This document shows positions 48,766 through 59,423 of a DNA stretch of 64,000 nucleotides, piece after piece. The stretch lies in assembly GCF_000313565.1 (NCBI RefSeq), contig NZ_HE578924.1, forward strand, positions 170,572 to 234,571, given 5' to 3'. Under the pieces are notes generated by a model. That model did no database searches and was not told where the DNA came from. It worked only from the letters and a program-made list of their open reading frames with translations. Numbering within the stretch: the first letter of the stretch is position 1; every line of letters starts with the position of its first letter. Position numbers and translations under genes: made by a program. The stretch comes from Dielma fastidiosa (GTDB lineage Bacteria > Bacillota_I > Bacilli_A > Erysipelotrichales > Erysipelotrichaceae).

Positions 48766-50984
48766 TTCCGCTTCCTCTTTTCAAATTCCTTCTTACTCTT
48801 CTTAGGCTTATGCTCCGGCTTTTTCAGCTTCTTATCTTTTTTATCCTTGCTCTTTTTATCCTTATCTTTTTTGCTCTTTATACCCTTTTCATTTACCAGC
48901 TGAAAATCAACCTGCTTTTTAAAACGGGAAGCATCAAGAACCTTCACCATGACCGGCATCCCCATTTTCAAAACCGTACCGCTGCCGCGGCCGATCAATG
49001 AACGGCTATCCTCATCATAATCATAATGATCTTCAAGGTTGGAGACATGAACCAAGCCCTCAATCGTATTTGCTAATTCCACAAAGATCCCAAACTTAGT
49101 CACACTGCTGATGATACCTGGATATTCTTCACCGATATGCTTTTCCATGTACTCAGCTTTCTTCATATCATCAACATCACGTTCTGCCATGACCGCATTA
49201 ACTTCCGTGTCACTGCACTGAATCGCCGCTTTTTCCACCCATTTTTCATCCTTCTCCATAATACCGGCATCCGTTAAACCGTTAATGTAATACTTTCTCA
49301 GCATACGATGAACGATCAAATCCGGATAACGGCGGATTGGTGAAGTAAAGTGCGTATAGTCATTCAATGCCAAACCAAAATGTCCGATTGGTTTAGCATC
49401 ATAGCGTGCCTTAGCCATGCAGCGCAAAAGATATACAGACAATACAGGATATTCAGGAGTATTCTTAGCATCCTCCAGCATCTGCTGACACTGCTTAGGC
49501 CGCAAATTCATTACATTGCCTTTAAACTTATAACCCATGATATTAGCAATTTTCACAAAATCACGCATTTTCTTAGGTTCCGGCTGTTCATGAATTCTAT
49601 AAACAGACGGTATTTCCATCCATTTCACATGAGCGGCTACACACTCATTAGCCTGAATCATGAAATCTTCAATAATCCGCTCAGCGATACCCCTCTCACG
49701 CAATACTACGTCAATCGGTTTTCCCTGTTCATCAAGGATCACCTTTCCCTCACGGGTATCAAAATCAATGGCTCCCAGACCTTCACGGCGGGTACGGATA
49801 ATCTGACTTAAAGCCAGCATATCTTTTACCATTTCAAGCAGGTGCGGATATTGAGCGCAAGTTTCTTCATCACCATCGATAATTTTATTGACTGCGGTAT
49901 AAGTCATACGCTCCGTAGTCTTAATAATCGAAGGATAAATTTTATATGAAATTATTGTACCGCTAGTATCAATATTCATATCACATGTCATCGCACAGCG
50001 TTCAACCTTAGGATTTAAGGAACAAATACCATTTGATAAATAATGCGGCAGCATCGGCACTACCCGATCCGCGACATAAACCGAAGTTCCGCGCTGATAG
50101 GCTTCTGCATTGATTTCACTGCCTTCTCTGACATAATAGCTGACATCGGCAATATGCACACTCAAACGATAACCGTTTTCTATTTTACTCACACTTACCG
50201 CATCATCAAGATCCCTAGCATCCTCGCCGTCAATCGTAATAATCAGCTCATCAGTACAATCTACACGGCCAGCCTTATCCTTTTCCTGAACACTTTCCGG
50301 TATATTCTTTAATTCATCCAGCACCGCCTGCGGGAATTCCGGTTCAATGTTATGCTCCAGCAGTACCGACAAGATATCCACGCCTGGATCATACTTGTAG
50401 CCGATGACCCGTTCAATTTTGGCTTTTAAAGTTTTGCCATATTTCGTAATAACAACCAATACCTTGGAATCATTAACAACCTTAAAATCCTCCATATTCG
50501 TAATCGTAAACGTATGATCATTAAAATTACTGTCCGGCAGAAAATACTTTCGGCCATCACGAACTTTAATCGTACCGATGACATTTTTTGTATTCCTTTC
50601 AAGAATACGCACTACCACAGCTTCGCTGCTGCCATCAGGAAAAGATTTTGTCTGAGCAAAAACAACATCATTATTTAAAGCAAGATTCATGCTTTCCCGA
50701 TTAACATACCAGCTTCCCTCATCCGTGTCAATAAAGCCAAACCCTTTTGGATTGACCTTTAATACACCCTTGACATAGCCAAGCTCCTCTGCCAGAAAAT
50801 AACGGTTACGCGCATCCCGGACAAATACGCACTCATCCTCCAATTCATTCAGAGCCTTCATTAATTCTTTAAATTGATTGGCTCCCTGTATATTTAATAA
50901 TTCCTGATACTTGTCAACACTTATCCCTTTATTCCGATACTTACTGCTGGACATCATATCCAGACATAATTGCTTAATATCCAT
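48762..50984 (-). CDS. rnr: ribonuclease R
   Basis: 740 residues: N-terminal winged-helix and cold-shock domains (to about 220), RNB catalytic domain with ITIDGEDARDLDDAV (metal Asp cluster), S1 domain (about 625-705), Lys-rich tail KKDKDKKSKDKKDKKLKK. 3'-5' exonuclease that degrades structured RNA and works with tmRNA. secG-rnr-smpB order is conserved. Confidence 0.96.
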   Translation of the reverse strand: MDIKQLCLDMMSSSKYRNKGISVDKYQELLNIQGANQFKELMKALNELEDECVFVRDARNRYFLAEELGYVKGVLKVNPKGFGFIDTDEGSWYVNRESMNLALNNDVVFAQTKSFPDGSSEAVVVRILERNTKNVIGTIKVRDGRKYFLPDSNFNDHTFTITNMEDFKVVNDSKVLVVITKYGKTLKAKIERVIGYKYDPGVDILSVLLEHNIEPEFPQAVLDELKNIPESVQEKDKAGRVDCTDELIITIDGEDARDLDDAVSVSKIENGYRLSVHIADVSYYVREGSEINAEAYQRGTSVYVADRVVPMLPHYLSNGICSLNPKVERCAMTCDMNIDTSGTIISYKIYPSIIKTTERMTYTAVNKIIDGDEETCAQYPHLLEMVKDMLALSQIIRTRREGLGAIDFDTREGKVILDEQGKPIDVVLRERGIAERIIEDFMIQANECVAAHVKWMEIPSVYRIHEQPEPKKMRDFVKIANIMGYKFKGNVMNLRPKQCQQMLEDAKNTPEYPVLSVYLLRCMAKARYDAKPIGHFGLALNDYTHFTSPIRRYPDLIVHRMLRKYYINGLTDAGIMEKDEKWVEKAAIQCSDTEVNAVMAERDVDDMKKAEYMEKHIGEEYPGIISSVTKFGIFVELANTIEGLVHVSNLEDHYDYDEDSRSLIGRGSGTVLKMGMPVMVKVLDASRFKKQVDFQLVNEKGIKSKKDKDKKSKDKKDKKLKKPEHKPKKSKKEFEKRKRK

Positions 50985-51016
50985 AAGCTCACCTTCTTTC
51001 CTTGATAAAAATAAAA

Positions 51017-51034
51017 AAGACCATGGTCGGTCTT
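51017..51034 (-). terminator. terminator/attenuator between secG and rnr
   Basis: Stem aagacc/ggtctt with T run on the minus strand, overlapping the secG stop. May reduce readthrough into rnr. Confidence 0.6.
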
Positions 51035-51255
51035 TATTTAATACTCATTACTATTACAATAATGAAGAACAGAATTCCAGCAACCATTGTCATGTTGGAA
51101 ATCACTTTTTCCGGTCCTCTTTCTTTTACATTTGAGAAGAGGTTCAACCCCTCAGCGCCTGTAAATGCTCCAGACAAACCATCGTTCTTACCACTTTGCA
51201 TTAAAGAGAGAATTATTAATACGACCGATACAATCATTAATAAAATGTCTAACAT
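51034..51255 (-). CDS. secG: protein translocase subunit SecG
   Basis: 73 residues, two transmembrane helices separated by the SGKNDGLSGAFTGAEGLNLF loop, typical of SecG. Part of the SecYEG export channel. First gene of the secG-rnr-capA-smpB group. Confidence 0.93.
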   Translation of the reverse strand: MLDILLMIVSVVLIILSLMQSGKNDGLSGAFTGAEGLNLFSNVKERGPEKVISNMTMVAGILFFIIVIVMSIK

Positions 51256-51285
51256 AATAAGCCCTCCTTTCCTACGTACTTTTTA

Positions 51286-51314
51286 AGTATACCAATATTA
51301 ATTAAAAATTGCAA
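51286..51314 (-). promoter_or_regulatory. secG promoter
   Basis: TTGCAA (51309-51314), 17-bp spacer, TATACT (51286-51291). Confidence 0.7.
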
Positions 51315-51445
51315 CACATACCGGTAGATTATATCAAAACTTCTCTATATTTACAAGCAATTTTTAACAATCAGGCTGAAACAGCAAGGAAAAGCCTTAT
51401 TATCTACTTATTATATATCCATTAAAACGCATAATACCTAAATTT

Positions 51446-52255
51446 TTATGAACGAAGCTGAAAATAATAAATACGATAAAGTTTATCAGCCCAGCTATTG
51501 GCATAAAATAAGCGAAATGCCCATTTTGTTAAGCCGGATAGTTTATCTGACCATTGCTTTTCTGTAAAGGAGCGGATGGCTGTACAGCCTATACCGTCAG
51601 TCAGGCTCTCAAATACGTTTGGATCATCCATCCCCCAGCGGATCACAGCCCCCATTGCATTCACTGGATTCTTATATTTAGACCACCATACCGCTGACTT
51701 CGAGTAAGCATCAAATACATAGTCAGCTCTCTTAAACTTTTGCTTTAAAGCTAAAATCAGGGCTTTGTTTTCTTCTTCACTCAGATACATCGTTAATCCT
51801 TCAGCCACAATCAGCACAAAGCTTTGATCACTGATTTGAATCTGATTCAGCCACTCGAAAGACAGCACCGATGATGCAATCATATGATAACGCTCATCCT
51901 CCTGATAATAATTCTTACGCACAGCAATCACATCTGTAAGATCCAAATTATACCATTGCTCATAATCACCACTCACACGCAGACAGCGGGCATCTAAGCC
52001 GCAGCCAAGCGTAATGATGATCGCATGCTCATGAGTTTGGATAAAGGTTCTGACATACTCATCTAAAATCGCTGCTCTGATACCCATGTATATTGTAAGA
52101 AATCTGGACTTAAACACATGGTCAAAATCATAGTCAACACTGCTGACAATTTCAGCCGCCTTTTCATCTTCTAAAATATCACCATATTGATGTACTTCCG
52201 CCTTACTATATAATGGAATAAACAACGTTTCACTTTCCTTTGTCAGTTTTTTCAT
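51446..52255 (-). CDS. class I SAM-dependent O-methyltransferase, LCM/TcmP-like
   Basis: 269 residues: HAIIITLGCGLDARCLRV (SAM-binding loop), WYNLDLTDVIAVRKNY, LIVAEGLTMYLSEEENKAL, FEWLNQIQ. This is the leucine carboxyl methyltransferase/TcmP type with an upstream helical cap. Substrate unknown. Start ATG 52255 or GTG 52258; only a weak site is present. Confidence 0.8.
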   Translation of the reverse strand: MKKLTKESETLFIPLYSKAEVHQYGDILEDEKAAEIVSSVDYDFDHVFKSRFLTIYMGIRAAILDEYVRTFIQTHEHAIIITLGCGLDARCLRVSGDYEQWYNLDLTDVIAVRKNYYQEDERYHMIASSVLSFEWLNQIQISDQSFVLIVAEGLTMYLSEEENKALILALKQKFKRADYVFDAYSKSAVWWSKYKNPVNAMGAVIRWGMDDPNVFESLTDGIGCTAIRSFTEKQWSDKLSGLTKWAFRLFYANSWADKLYRIYYFQLRS

Positions 52256-52552
52256 CACTTTTCAATCCCTTCGGCTAACCGCTTATTATTATCTTCAGTA
52301 TAGCATTAAAACAATGCAAACGCACCCATCCATCTCCTTTATGACAATTCTGAAATTAAAAAACATCAGCTTGCGTTAATATATGCAGGCAGAGCATATA
52401 ATCTCATTAAAAAATGGCGGCAATACGCAAAAATTCTACGAGTTCAATTGTATTGACATGCATACAGCAGATTCATTTATCACCATTTTTAGAACTATTT
52501 TTTAAATAAATACTGCTGCTTTATGCCTGAGAATGCAATTTCTTATATAAAA
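52256..52552. other. intergenic region without recognised features
   Basis: No gene or RNA seen between the enolase terminator and the methyltransferase. Confidence 0.5.
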
Positions 52553-52579
52553 AATCCACGTTTTATGAGAACGTGGATT
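52553..52579 (-). terminator. enolase terminator
   Basis: Perfect 10-bp stem aatccacgtt/aacgtggatt, 7-nt loop, T-rich tail on the minus strand. Confidence 0.9.
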
Positions 52580-52597
52580 CATTTATGATTAAATCAA

Positions 52598-54144
<1,547 letters not shown>

Positions 54145-54209
54145 AATTTTCACTCCTTATACATAGTATAGAGGCAATGATTTAAAAATGCTGTCGATAT
54201 AAGGATCGT

Positions 54210-54671
54210 TTACCAATCATCGCTGGTAACTTTTTCACCGATATAAGCTTCTATGGATGAAAACGGAAGATTCAGCAGATAAGCCGCTTCACCGTGAAAA
54301 TAGTTAGCTGCCTGTTTTGCATATGCTTCCTCATAGGGCTGCAGACGCTGATCCTGACCATGCAGATAGGCTGTTTTAATCACTCTGATCCATTCCAGCT
54401 CATCATACTTGTCCATCGCCTGCTGATAAAATTCTTTTCTTACCTTTTCATTCGGTGCCTGAATTACCGTAATAAAACCGACACGGTCAATCATTTCGAT
54501 TATTTTATCCTTTGAGCATATTTTTCTTACGATATCCGAAGCCTTCAGCTCAGCAAGTGTACCATCGCTGACGCATTGAAAACGGCCTTCATTTGTCTTA
54601 AACCAGATACCGCCCTCGCGATGAACGACTGCCTCAGCTGCCAACAGATTCTGGAATTGCTTTTCTGTCAT
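54210..54671 (-). CDS. diverged CarD/CdnL-like paralogue
   Basis: 153 residues. C-terminal half (about 70-150: LEWIRVIKTAYLHGQDQRLQPYEEAYAKQAANYFHGEAAYLLNLPFSSIEAYI) aligns with the helical DNA-binding domain of the next protein (ELISLIKTLYLHQQEQQQKGRKLHNADEQIFAEAEKILYEEFAYVLHIDRDQV). The N-terminal Tudor-like RNA polymerase-interaction part is not recognisable. Starts 5 bp after its neighbour. Possibly an antagonist or partner of CarD. Confidence 0.55.
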   Translation of the reverse strand: MTEKQFQNLLAAEAVVHREGGIWFKTNEGRFQCVSDGTLAELKASDIVRKICSKDKIIEMIDRVGFITVIQAPNEKVRKEFYQQAMDKYDELEWIRVIKTAYLHGQDQRLQPYEEAYAKQAANYFHGEAAYLLNLPFSSIEAYIGEKVTSDDW

Positions 54672-54676
54672 ATCGG

Positions 54677-55180
54677 TTAGGCTGCCTCAATCTGTTTTAA
54701 AATAAACGGCAGTACCTGATCGCGGTCAATGTGCAGAACATAGGCAAATTCTTCATATAGAATTTTCTCCGCTTCCGCAAAGATTTGTTCATCCGCATTA
54801 TGCAGCTTTCTGCCCTTTTGCTGCTGCTCCTGCTGATGCAGATATAAGGTTTTAATCAAGCTGATTAATTCAGTCCGATCACTGCCCTTTAAAATGTTCC
54901 GGTACTTCTCTTTACGCAGATTATCATTATCAATCCAGATCAATGCTTTATCCGGCATTGTACGAATCAATCTGTAAATTTCATCAGATGACAAAGCCTT
55001 ACGCATTTTAGCCATTGCTTTTTCATTATGAACAGGAACTGAAATCACCGCATTTTCATTATAAACCGGTTTCAGAATATAGTATTCATTCACTTCACCA
55101 TTTATTTTTTTGGTTGTAATATCGGTTATTTTACAAACTCCCTGTGCGCTGTATAATACAAGATCATCTACTCTATACAT
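54677..55180 (-). CDS. CarD/CdnL-family RNA polymerase-binding regulator
   Basis: 167 residues: N-terminal CarD/Tudor domain (MYRVDDLVLYSAQGVCKITDITTKKINGEVNEYYILKPVYNENAVISVPV, about 1-60) and helical C-terminal domain. The family stabilises open promoter complexes, especially at rRNA promoters. AGAGG site before ATG. Confidence 0.85.
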   Translation of the reverse strand: MYRVDDLVLYSAQGVCKITDITTKKINGEVNEYYILKPVYNENAVISVPVHNEKAMAKMRKALSSDEIYRLIRTMPDKALIWIDNDNLRKEKYRNILKGSDRTELISLIKTLYLHQQEQQQKGRKLHNADEQIFAEAEKILYEEFAYVLHIDRDQVLPFILKQIEAA

Positions 55181-55333
55181 ACCTTCACCTCTTTCTTTTA
55201 CTGCTGCTCAACCTGCTTTAAATAAAAAGCGTGCAGCATGCTCTAACTGGACTTACGTTCCGCAAAGCAAACTACACGTTGAGTTCTCTATTAGTATACC
55301 ACAAATCAGCGAAAAATGCATGTCCATCAAGCA
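55181..55333 (-). other. CarD leader and promoter region
   Basis: A TATACT -10 near 55295 would give a leader of about 110 nt with a gcgtgcagcatgc-rich segment. No known riboswitch recognised. Confidence 0.45.
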
Positions 55334-55357
55334 AAAAAGCGGATTTAACCGCTTTTT
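55334..55357. terminator. terminator of the liv operon
   Basis: Perfect 9-bp stem aaaaagcgg/ccgcttttt with 6-nt loop; works for the minus-strand operon end. Confidence 0.85.
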
Positions 55358-56012
55358 ACTTATTTCTGATGATGGATTTAACCTTGAAATTATTAGCTTC
55401 AAGATCCTTTGCTAATTCATCCGTTTCCATCAGATTAGTCCGCAGTACAACTTCGCACTTTGGATCATCCGCATGATCACGGTAAACGCCGAGATGGGAG
55501 ATGTTCGCGTTGTTATTGACAAATATTTTGGAGATAGTTCCAATCACACCGATGCCATCTTCCACCTCAACCGCAACACGGCTGCCTTTTTCATTATAAC
55601 CAAGCAGATCCAAAAATGCTTTAAATAAATCATTCTGAGTCAGAATGCCGACAATTTTATCATCATCGCTTACAACCGGCAAACAGCCGATATCATATTT
55701 CAGCATTAATAAAGCCGCTTCTTCAAGCAGATTATCCTCATGAATCGTAATCAAATCCTTTAATTTTATCATTACCGTCTTTACCGGTGTTTTATTCAGC
55801 AGATAATTCAATTCAAAAATACTTAAGCTTGTAGCACCGTTGGCACCCTTGGAAGAGATCAGACTCTTGGTAACCAAACCGGCTAACTTGCCGTTTTCAA
55901 TTACCGGCAGACGATGAAGATTTTTTTCAGTCATTGTATCTGCAGCTTCTGACATAGTGGCATTCACATCAACTACGATTGGATTTCTAGTCATTCTATC
56001 TTTTACTATCAT
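55356..56012 (-). CDS. CBS-pair plus ACT-domain protein (AcuB-like)
   Basis: 218 residues: two CBS motifs (about 1-130; VKDRMTRNPIVVDVNATMSEAADTM and LITIHEDNLLEEAALLMLKYDIGCLPVV) and a C-terminal ACT-like domain (about 142-218; GSRVAVEVEDGIGVIGTISKIFVNNNANISHLGVY). CBS binds adenine nucleotides, ACT often amino acids. As last gene of the liv operon it may sense branched-chain amino acids or energy state (inference). Confidence 0.85.
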   Translation of the reverse strand: MIVKDRMTRNPIVVDVNATMSEAADTMTEKNLHRLPVIENGKLAGLVTKSLISSKGANGATSLSIFELNYLLNKTPVKTVMIKLKDLITIHEDNLLEEAALLMLKYDIGCLPVVSDDDKIVGILTQNDLFKAFLDLLGYNEKGSRVAVEVEDGIGVIGTISKIFVNNNANISHLGVYRDHADDPKCEVVLRTNLMETDELAKDLEANNFKVKSIIRNK

Positions 56013-56014
56013 AA

Positions 56015-56725
56015 TTAACCTCCCAGATAGGCTTTCTGAATTTCTTCACTCTCTGACAGCTCTTTGCCAGTACCGCTCAGCACGATTTTGCCGGTTTCCA
56101 TAACATAAGCCCGATGTGCTACGGATAATGCCATACGCGCGTTTTGTTCGATCAGCAAGACCGTTGTACCTTTTTTATTAATATCCTCAACAATATTGAA
56201 GATTTCCTTAACCAGAATCGGTGCCAGACCCATGCTTGGCTCATCCAGCAGCAAAATCTTCGGCTTAGCCATTAAAGCACGGCCCATTGCCAGCATCTGC
56301 TGTTCACCCCCAGACAAGGTCGAGGCATCTTGATTGCTGCGTTGCTTCAGGATTGGAAAGCGCTCATAGACATCTTCTATATCCGCTTTTATTCCTTCTT
56401 TATCCTTACGCAGATAGGCACCCATGATTAAATTCTCATAGACGCTCATGCCAGGAAAGATGCGGCGTCCCTCAGGAACCTGAGTAATTCCCGCGTTTAC
56501 AATATCCTTAGCATTCATCTTCGTGATGTTCTTGCCGAGGAAAACAACTTCCCCGCTCGTTTTTTTAATCAATCCGCTGATTGCGTGTAAAAGTGTCGTT
56601 TTACCAGCGCCGTTGGCACCAATAAGCGAAACAATCTCACCTTCATTTACTTCAATATCAACATCCTTTAAAGCATGAATAACACCATAATGGACATTTA
56701 AACCCTTTATCTCAAGCATAGCCAT
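56015..56725 (-). CDS. livF: branched-chain amino acid ABC transporter, ATPase LivF
   Basis: 236 residues: Walker A GANGAGKTT, Q-loop, signature LSGGEQQMLAMGRALMAKPKILLLDEPSMGLAP. ATG 56725 with GGAGG upstream. Energises import with LivG. Confidence 0.95.
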   Translation of the reverse strand: MAMLEIKGLNVHYGVIHALKDVDIEVNEGEIVSLIGANGAGKTTLLHAISGLIKKTSGEVVFLGKNITKMNAKDIVNAGITQVPEGRRIFPGMSVYENLIMGAYLRKDKEGIKADIEDVYERFPILKQRSNQDASTLSGGEQQMLAMGRALMAKPKILLLDEPSMGLAPILVKEIFNIVEDINKKGTTVLLIEQNARMALSVAHRAYVMETGKIVLSGTGKELSESEEIQKAYLGG

Positions 56726-56726
56726 A

Positions 56727-57503
56727 TTAAATCTCCTCCCCCAGATAAGCTTCAATTACGCGAGGGTTGTTTTTAATTTCTTCAGGATTGCCATGAGCAA
56801 TCAGCTTGCCATAGTCCAGAACATAGATACGTTCACAGATAGTCATAACCAAGGACATATCATGTTCAATCAGAATAACGGTTAAATTAAAATCCTCTTT
56901 GATTTTATGAATCAATTCTGTCAATTCAGCAGTTTCCTGCGGATTCATACCGGCAGCCGGTTCATCCAGGAATAAGATTTTAGGTGAGGTTGCCAGCGCA
57001 CGGGCAATTTCAAGACGGCGCTGTTCGCCATAAGGCAGATTCTTAGCCAGTTCATCCTTTTTATCATATAGATGAACTACCTTCAGCAATTCCTCAGCCT
57101 CGCGCTGAACACGCTCTTCCTCAGCATAGAATTTAGGCAGACGAAGAATCGCCGCCGCGGTGCCATATTTAATATTTTTATGCATCGCAATCTTTACATT
57201 ATCCAAAACGCTTTGACTTTTAAACAGACGGATATTCTGAAATGTACGGGCTAGGCCCATCGCTGTTACAACATAAGGCTTTAAGCCGCCGATACTTTTC
57301 ATGTTACCATCAACATTCAATTCAATTTTACCGCTGCTTGGTTCATAAACACCTGTTAATAGGTTAAACAATGTCGTTTTACCAGCGCCGTTAGGACCAA
57401 TCAAACCAATTAATTCTCGTTCATTTAGTTCCATGTTAACATTGGATACCGCGCATAGACCACCAAAATTTTTAGTCAGTCCGCTCACTTTTAAAACATT
57501 CAT
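56727..57503 (-). CDS. livG: branched-chain amino acid ABC transporter, ATPase LivG
   Basis: 258 residues: Walker A GPNGAGKTTLFNLLTG, PYGEQRRLEIARALATSPKILFLDEPAAGMNPQE, H-loop IEHD. Starts 4 bp inside the LivM stop. Confidence 0.95.
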   Translation of the reverse strand: MNVLKVSGLTKNFGGLCAVSNVNMELNERELIGLIGPNGAGKTTLFNLLTGVYEPSSGKIELNVDGNMKSIGGLKPYVVTAMGLARTFQNIRLFKSQSVLDNVKIAMHKNIKYGTAAAILRLPKFYAEEERVQREAEELLKVVHLYDKKDELAKNLPYGEQRRLEIARALATSPKILFLDEPAAGMNPQETAELTELIHKIKEDFNLTVILIEHDMSLVMTICERIYVLDYGKLIAHGNPEEIKNNPRVIEAYLGEEI

Positions 57504-58459
57504 TTTTTAACCTCCTTTCTCTTCTTAAAGAAATTGCCAATTCCGGAGAAAGTAAATTCTTTGGTGCCCAGCAAGCCGCTAGGTCTGAAGATCATAATGC
57601 AGACTAAAGCAATGCCATAAACAATCATCCGCACACTTGAGAAGTTCTGCAGGAATGAATTCAGCAGTCCGATGACAATTGCTGCAATCACTGATCCAGT
57701 CATACTGCCCATACCGCCAAATACTACCATTACAAGTATATCAATTGATTTATTAAAGGTAAACATTTCCGGTTTAATTACATAGAAATTACCTGCATAC
57801 ATCGCGCCGGCTATTGAAGCGATCACCGCGCCGATAATAAATGCGTAAACCTTATATTTAGTTGTATTGATACCCATTGCTTCTGATGCGATTTCATCCT
57901 CACGCACCGAAATACAGGCACGCCCCGGCGCACTGCGTACAAAGTTGATAATCACAATCAAGCAAAGCATCAGCACTCCATACATAAACGGAAAGTTCAG
58001 CATCTTAGGTAATACTAAACCCGCCGCGCCATTTGTGATTTTCATATTCAGCACAACGATACGGATGATTTCACCAAAGCCTAAAGTGGCAATGGCTAAA
58101 TAGTCACCCTTTAACCGCAGAGTTGGAATCGCTACAATCATCGCTACAATAGCACTGATAATTACACCAATCAGAATTCCCAGCATAAAACCAGTCATTG
58201 AAGGCATCTGTTTTACCATAACACCGGCACTATATGCACCGATACACATAAAACCAGCATGACCTAATGAGAACTGTCCGGTAATACCAATGATTAAATT
58301 CAATGAGGTGGCCAGAATGATATTAATGATGATCGTTGTGACAACGGTCTGATATACAGAATCAATGATTCCCGCAGACATTAATACACTCAGCAATACA
58401 TAGGAACCAATCATACTCAGAATCCAGCATAAGTTATATTTATTAAACATTTTTTTCAT
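57500..58459 (-). CDS. livM: branched-chain amino acid ABC transporter permease LivM
   Basis: 319 residues, eight to ten transmembrane segments; GQFSLGHAGFMCIGAYSAG and RVLKGDYLAIATLGFGEI-like segment (RLKGDYLAIATLGFGEI) are family hallmarks. Partner of LivH. Confidence 0.95.
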   Translation of the reverse strand: MKKMFNKYNLCWILSMIGSYVLLSVLMSAGIIDSVYQTVVTTIIINIILATSLNLIIGITGQFSLGHAGFMCIGAYSAGVMVKQMPSMTGFMLGILIGVIISAIVAMIVAIPTLRLKGDYLAIATLGFGEIIRIVVLNMKITNGAAGLVLPKMLNFPFMYGVLMLCLIVIINFVRSAPGRACISVREDEIASEAMGINTTKYKVYAFIIGAVIASIAGAMYAGNFYVIKPEMFTFNKSIDILVMVVFGGMGSMTGSVIAAIVIGLLNSFLQNFSSVRMIVYGIALVCIMIFRPSGLLGTKEFTFSGIGNFFKKRKEVKK

Positions 58460-58463
58460 AAGC

Positions 58464-59342
58464 TTATACCTTTTCCTTTACATTCTTACCAAGCAGACCT
58501 GCCGGCTTAATAATCAGGATAACAATTAAAATGATATATACAACGGCGTCTTTATACAGAGAACCGCCGTAACCGCTGACCAACGCTTCCGCGATACCGA
58601 TAAAGAAACCGCCGAACATCGCGCCCGGAACAATGCCGATACCGCCAAATACCGCCGCGATAAAAGCTTTTACACCTGGTACCATACCCATTAATGGATT
58701 GATGGAATTATAATAAATACCAACTAATACACCTGCCGCGCCGGCAAGTGCTGACCCGATTGCAAAAGTGTAGGATATTGTCGCGTCTACATTAATACCC
58801 ATTAAACGAGCTGCATCCGCATCAACCGATACCGCGCGCATCGCACGGCCAACCTTTGTCTTCTTAACAATCGTCTGCAGAATCAGCATCAATACGATCG
58901 TTGTAACAAAAATATAAATCTGTTGATAAGAAATGCGCAGTCCCGCAAACTGAATGACTTCTGTACTCAGCACATTAGGAAAAGCACGTACATTAGTACC
59001 CATAAACCGCTGTGTCATCGCCTCGATGAAATAGGAGACACCAATAGCGGTAATCAGCGCCGCGATTCTAGTCGCATTACGCAGCGGCTTATAAGCGATG
59101 CGTTCAATAACTACACCTAAAATAGCGCAGCCAACCATTGCGATAAGCAGTGCCGGAAAGAAACCTACTCCTAGTACCGTAATGGCCATAAATCCGATGT
59201 AAGCTCCCAGCATATAAATATCGCCATGAGCAAAGTTGATTAATTTAATAATTCCATAAACCATCGTATATCCTAATGCAATCAGCGCATAGATACTTCC
59301 CAGCGACAGTCCGTTGATCAATTGTTGGAAAAATACTGTCAT
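58464..59342 (-). CDS. livH: branched-chain amino acid ABC transporter permease LivH
   Basis: 292 residues: QQLINGLSLGSIYALIALGYTMVYGIIKLINFAHGDIYMLGAY and GINVDATISYTFAIGSALAGAAGVL are typical. Polytopic inner-membrane permease. Confidence 0.95.
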   Translation of the reverse strand: MTVFFQQLINGLSLGSIYALIALGYTMVYGIIKLINFAHGDIYMLGAYIGFMAITVLGVGFFPALLIAMVGCAILGVVIERIAYKPLRNATRIAALITAIGVSYFIEAMTQRFMGTNVRAFPNVLSTEVIQFAGLRISYQQIYIFVTTIVLMLILQTIVKKTKVGRAMRAVSVDADAARLMGINVDATISYTFAIGSALAGAAGVLVGIYYNSINPLMGMVPGVKAFIAAVFGGIGIVPGAMFGGFFIGIAEALVSGYGGSLYKDAVVYIILIVILIIKPAGLLGKNVKEKV

Positions 59343-59370
59343 GATTCTACCTCCCTTTAAAATTGGTAAA

Positions 59371-59396
59371 ATAGGAGAAAGATTTCTTTCTCCTAT
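59371..59396 (-). terminator. intra-operon attenuator between livJ and livH
   Basis: Perfect 11-bp stem ataggagaaag/ctttctcctat, 4-nt loop, then TTTTA on the minus strand. It would leave more transcript for the binding protein. Confidence 0.75.
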
Positions 59397-59423
59397 TCAG
59401 CGAATTTTCACTTTAAGATGATC

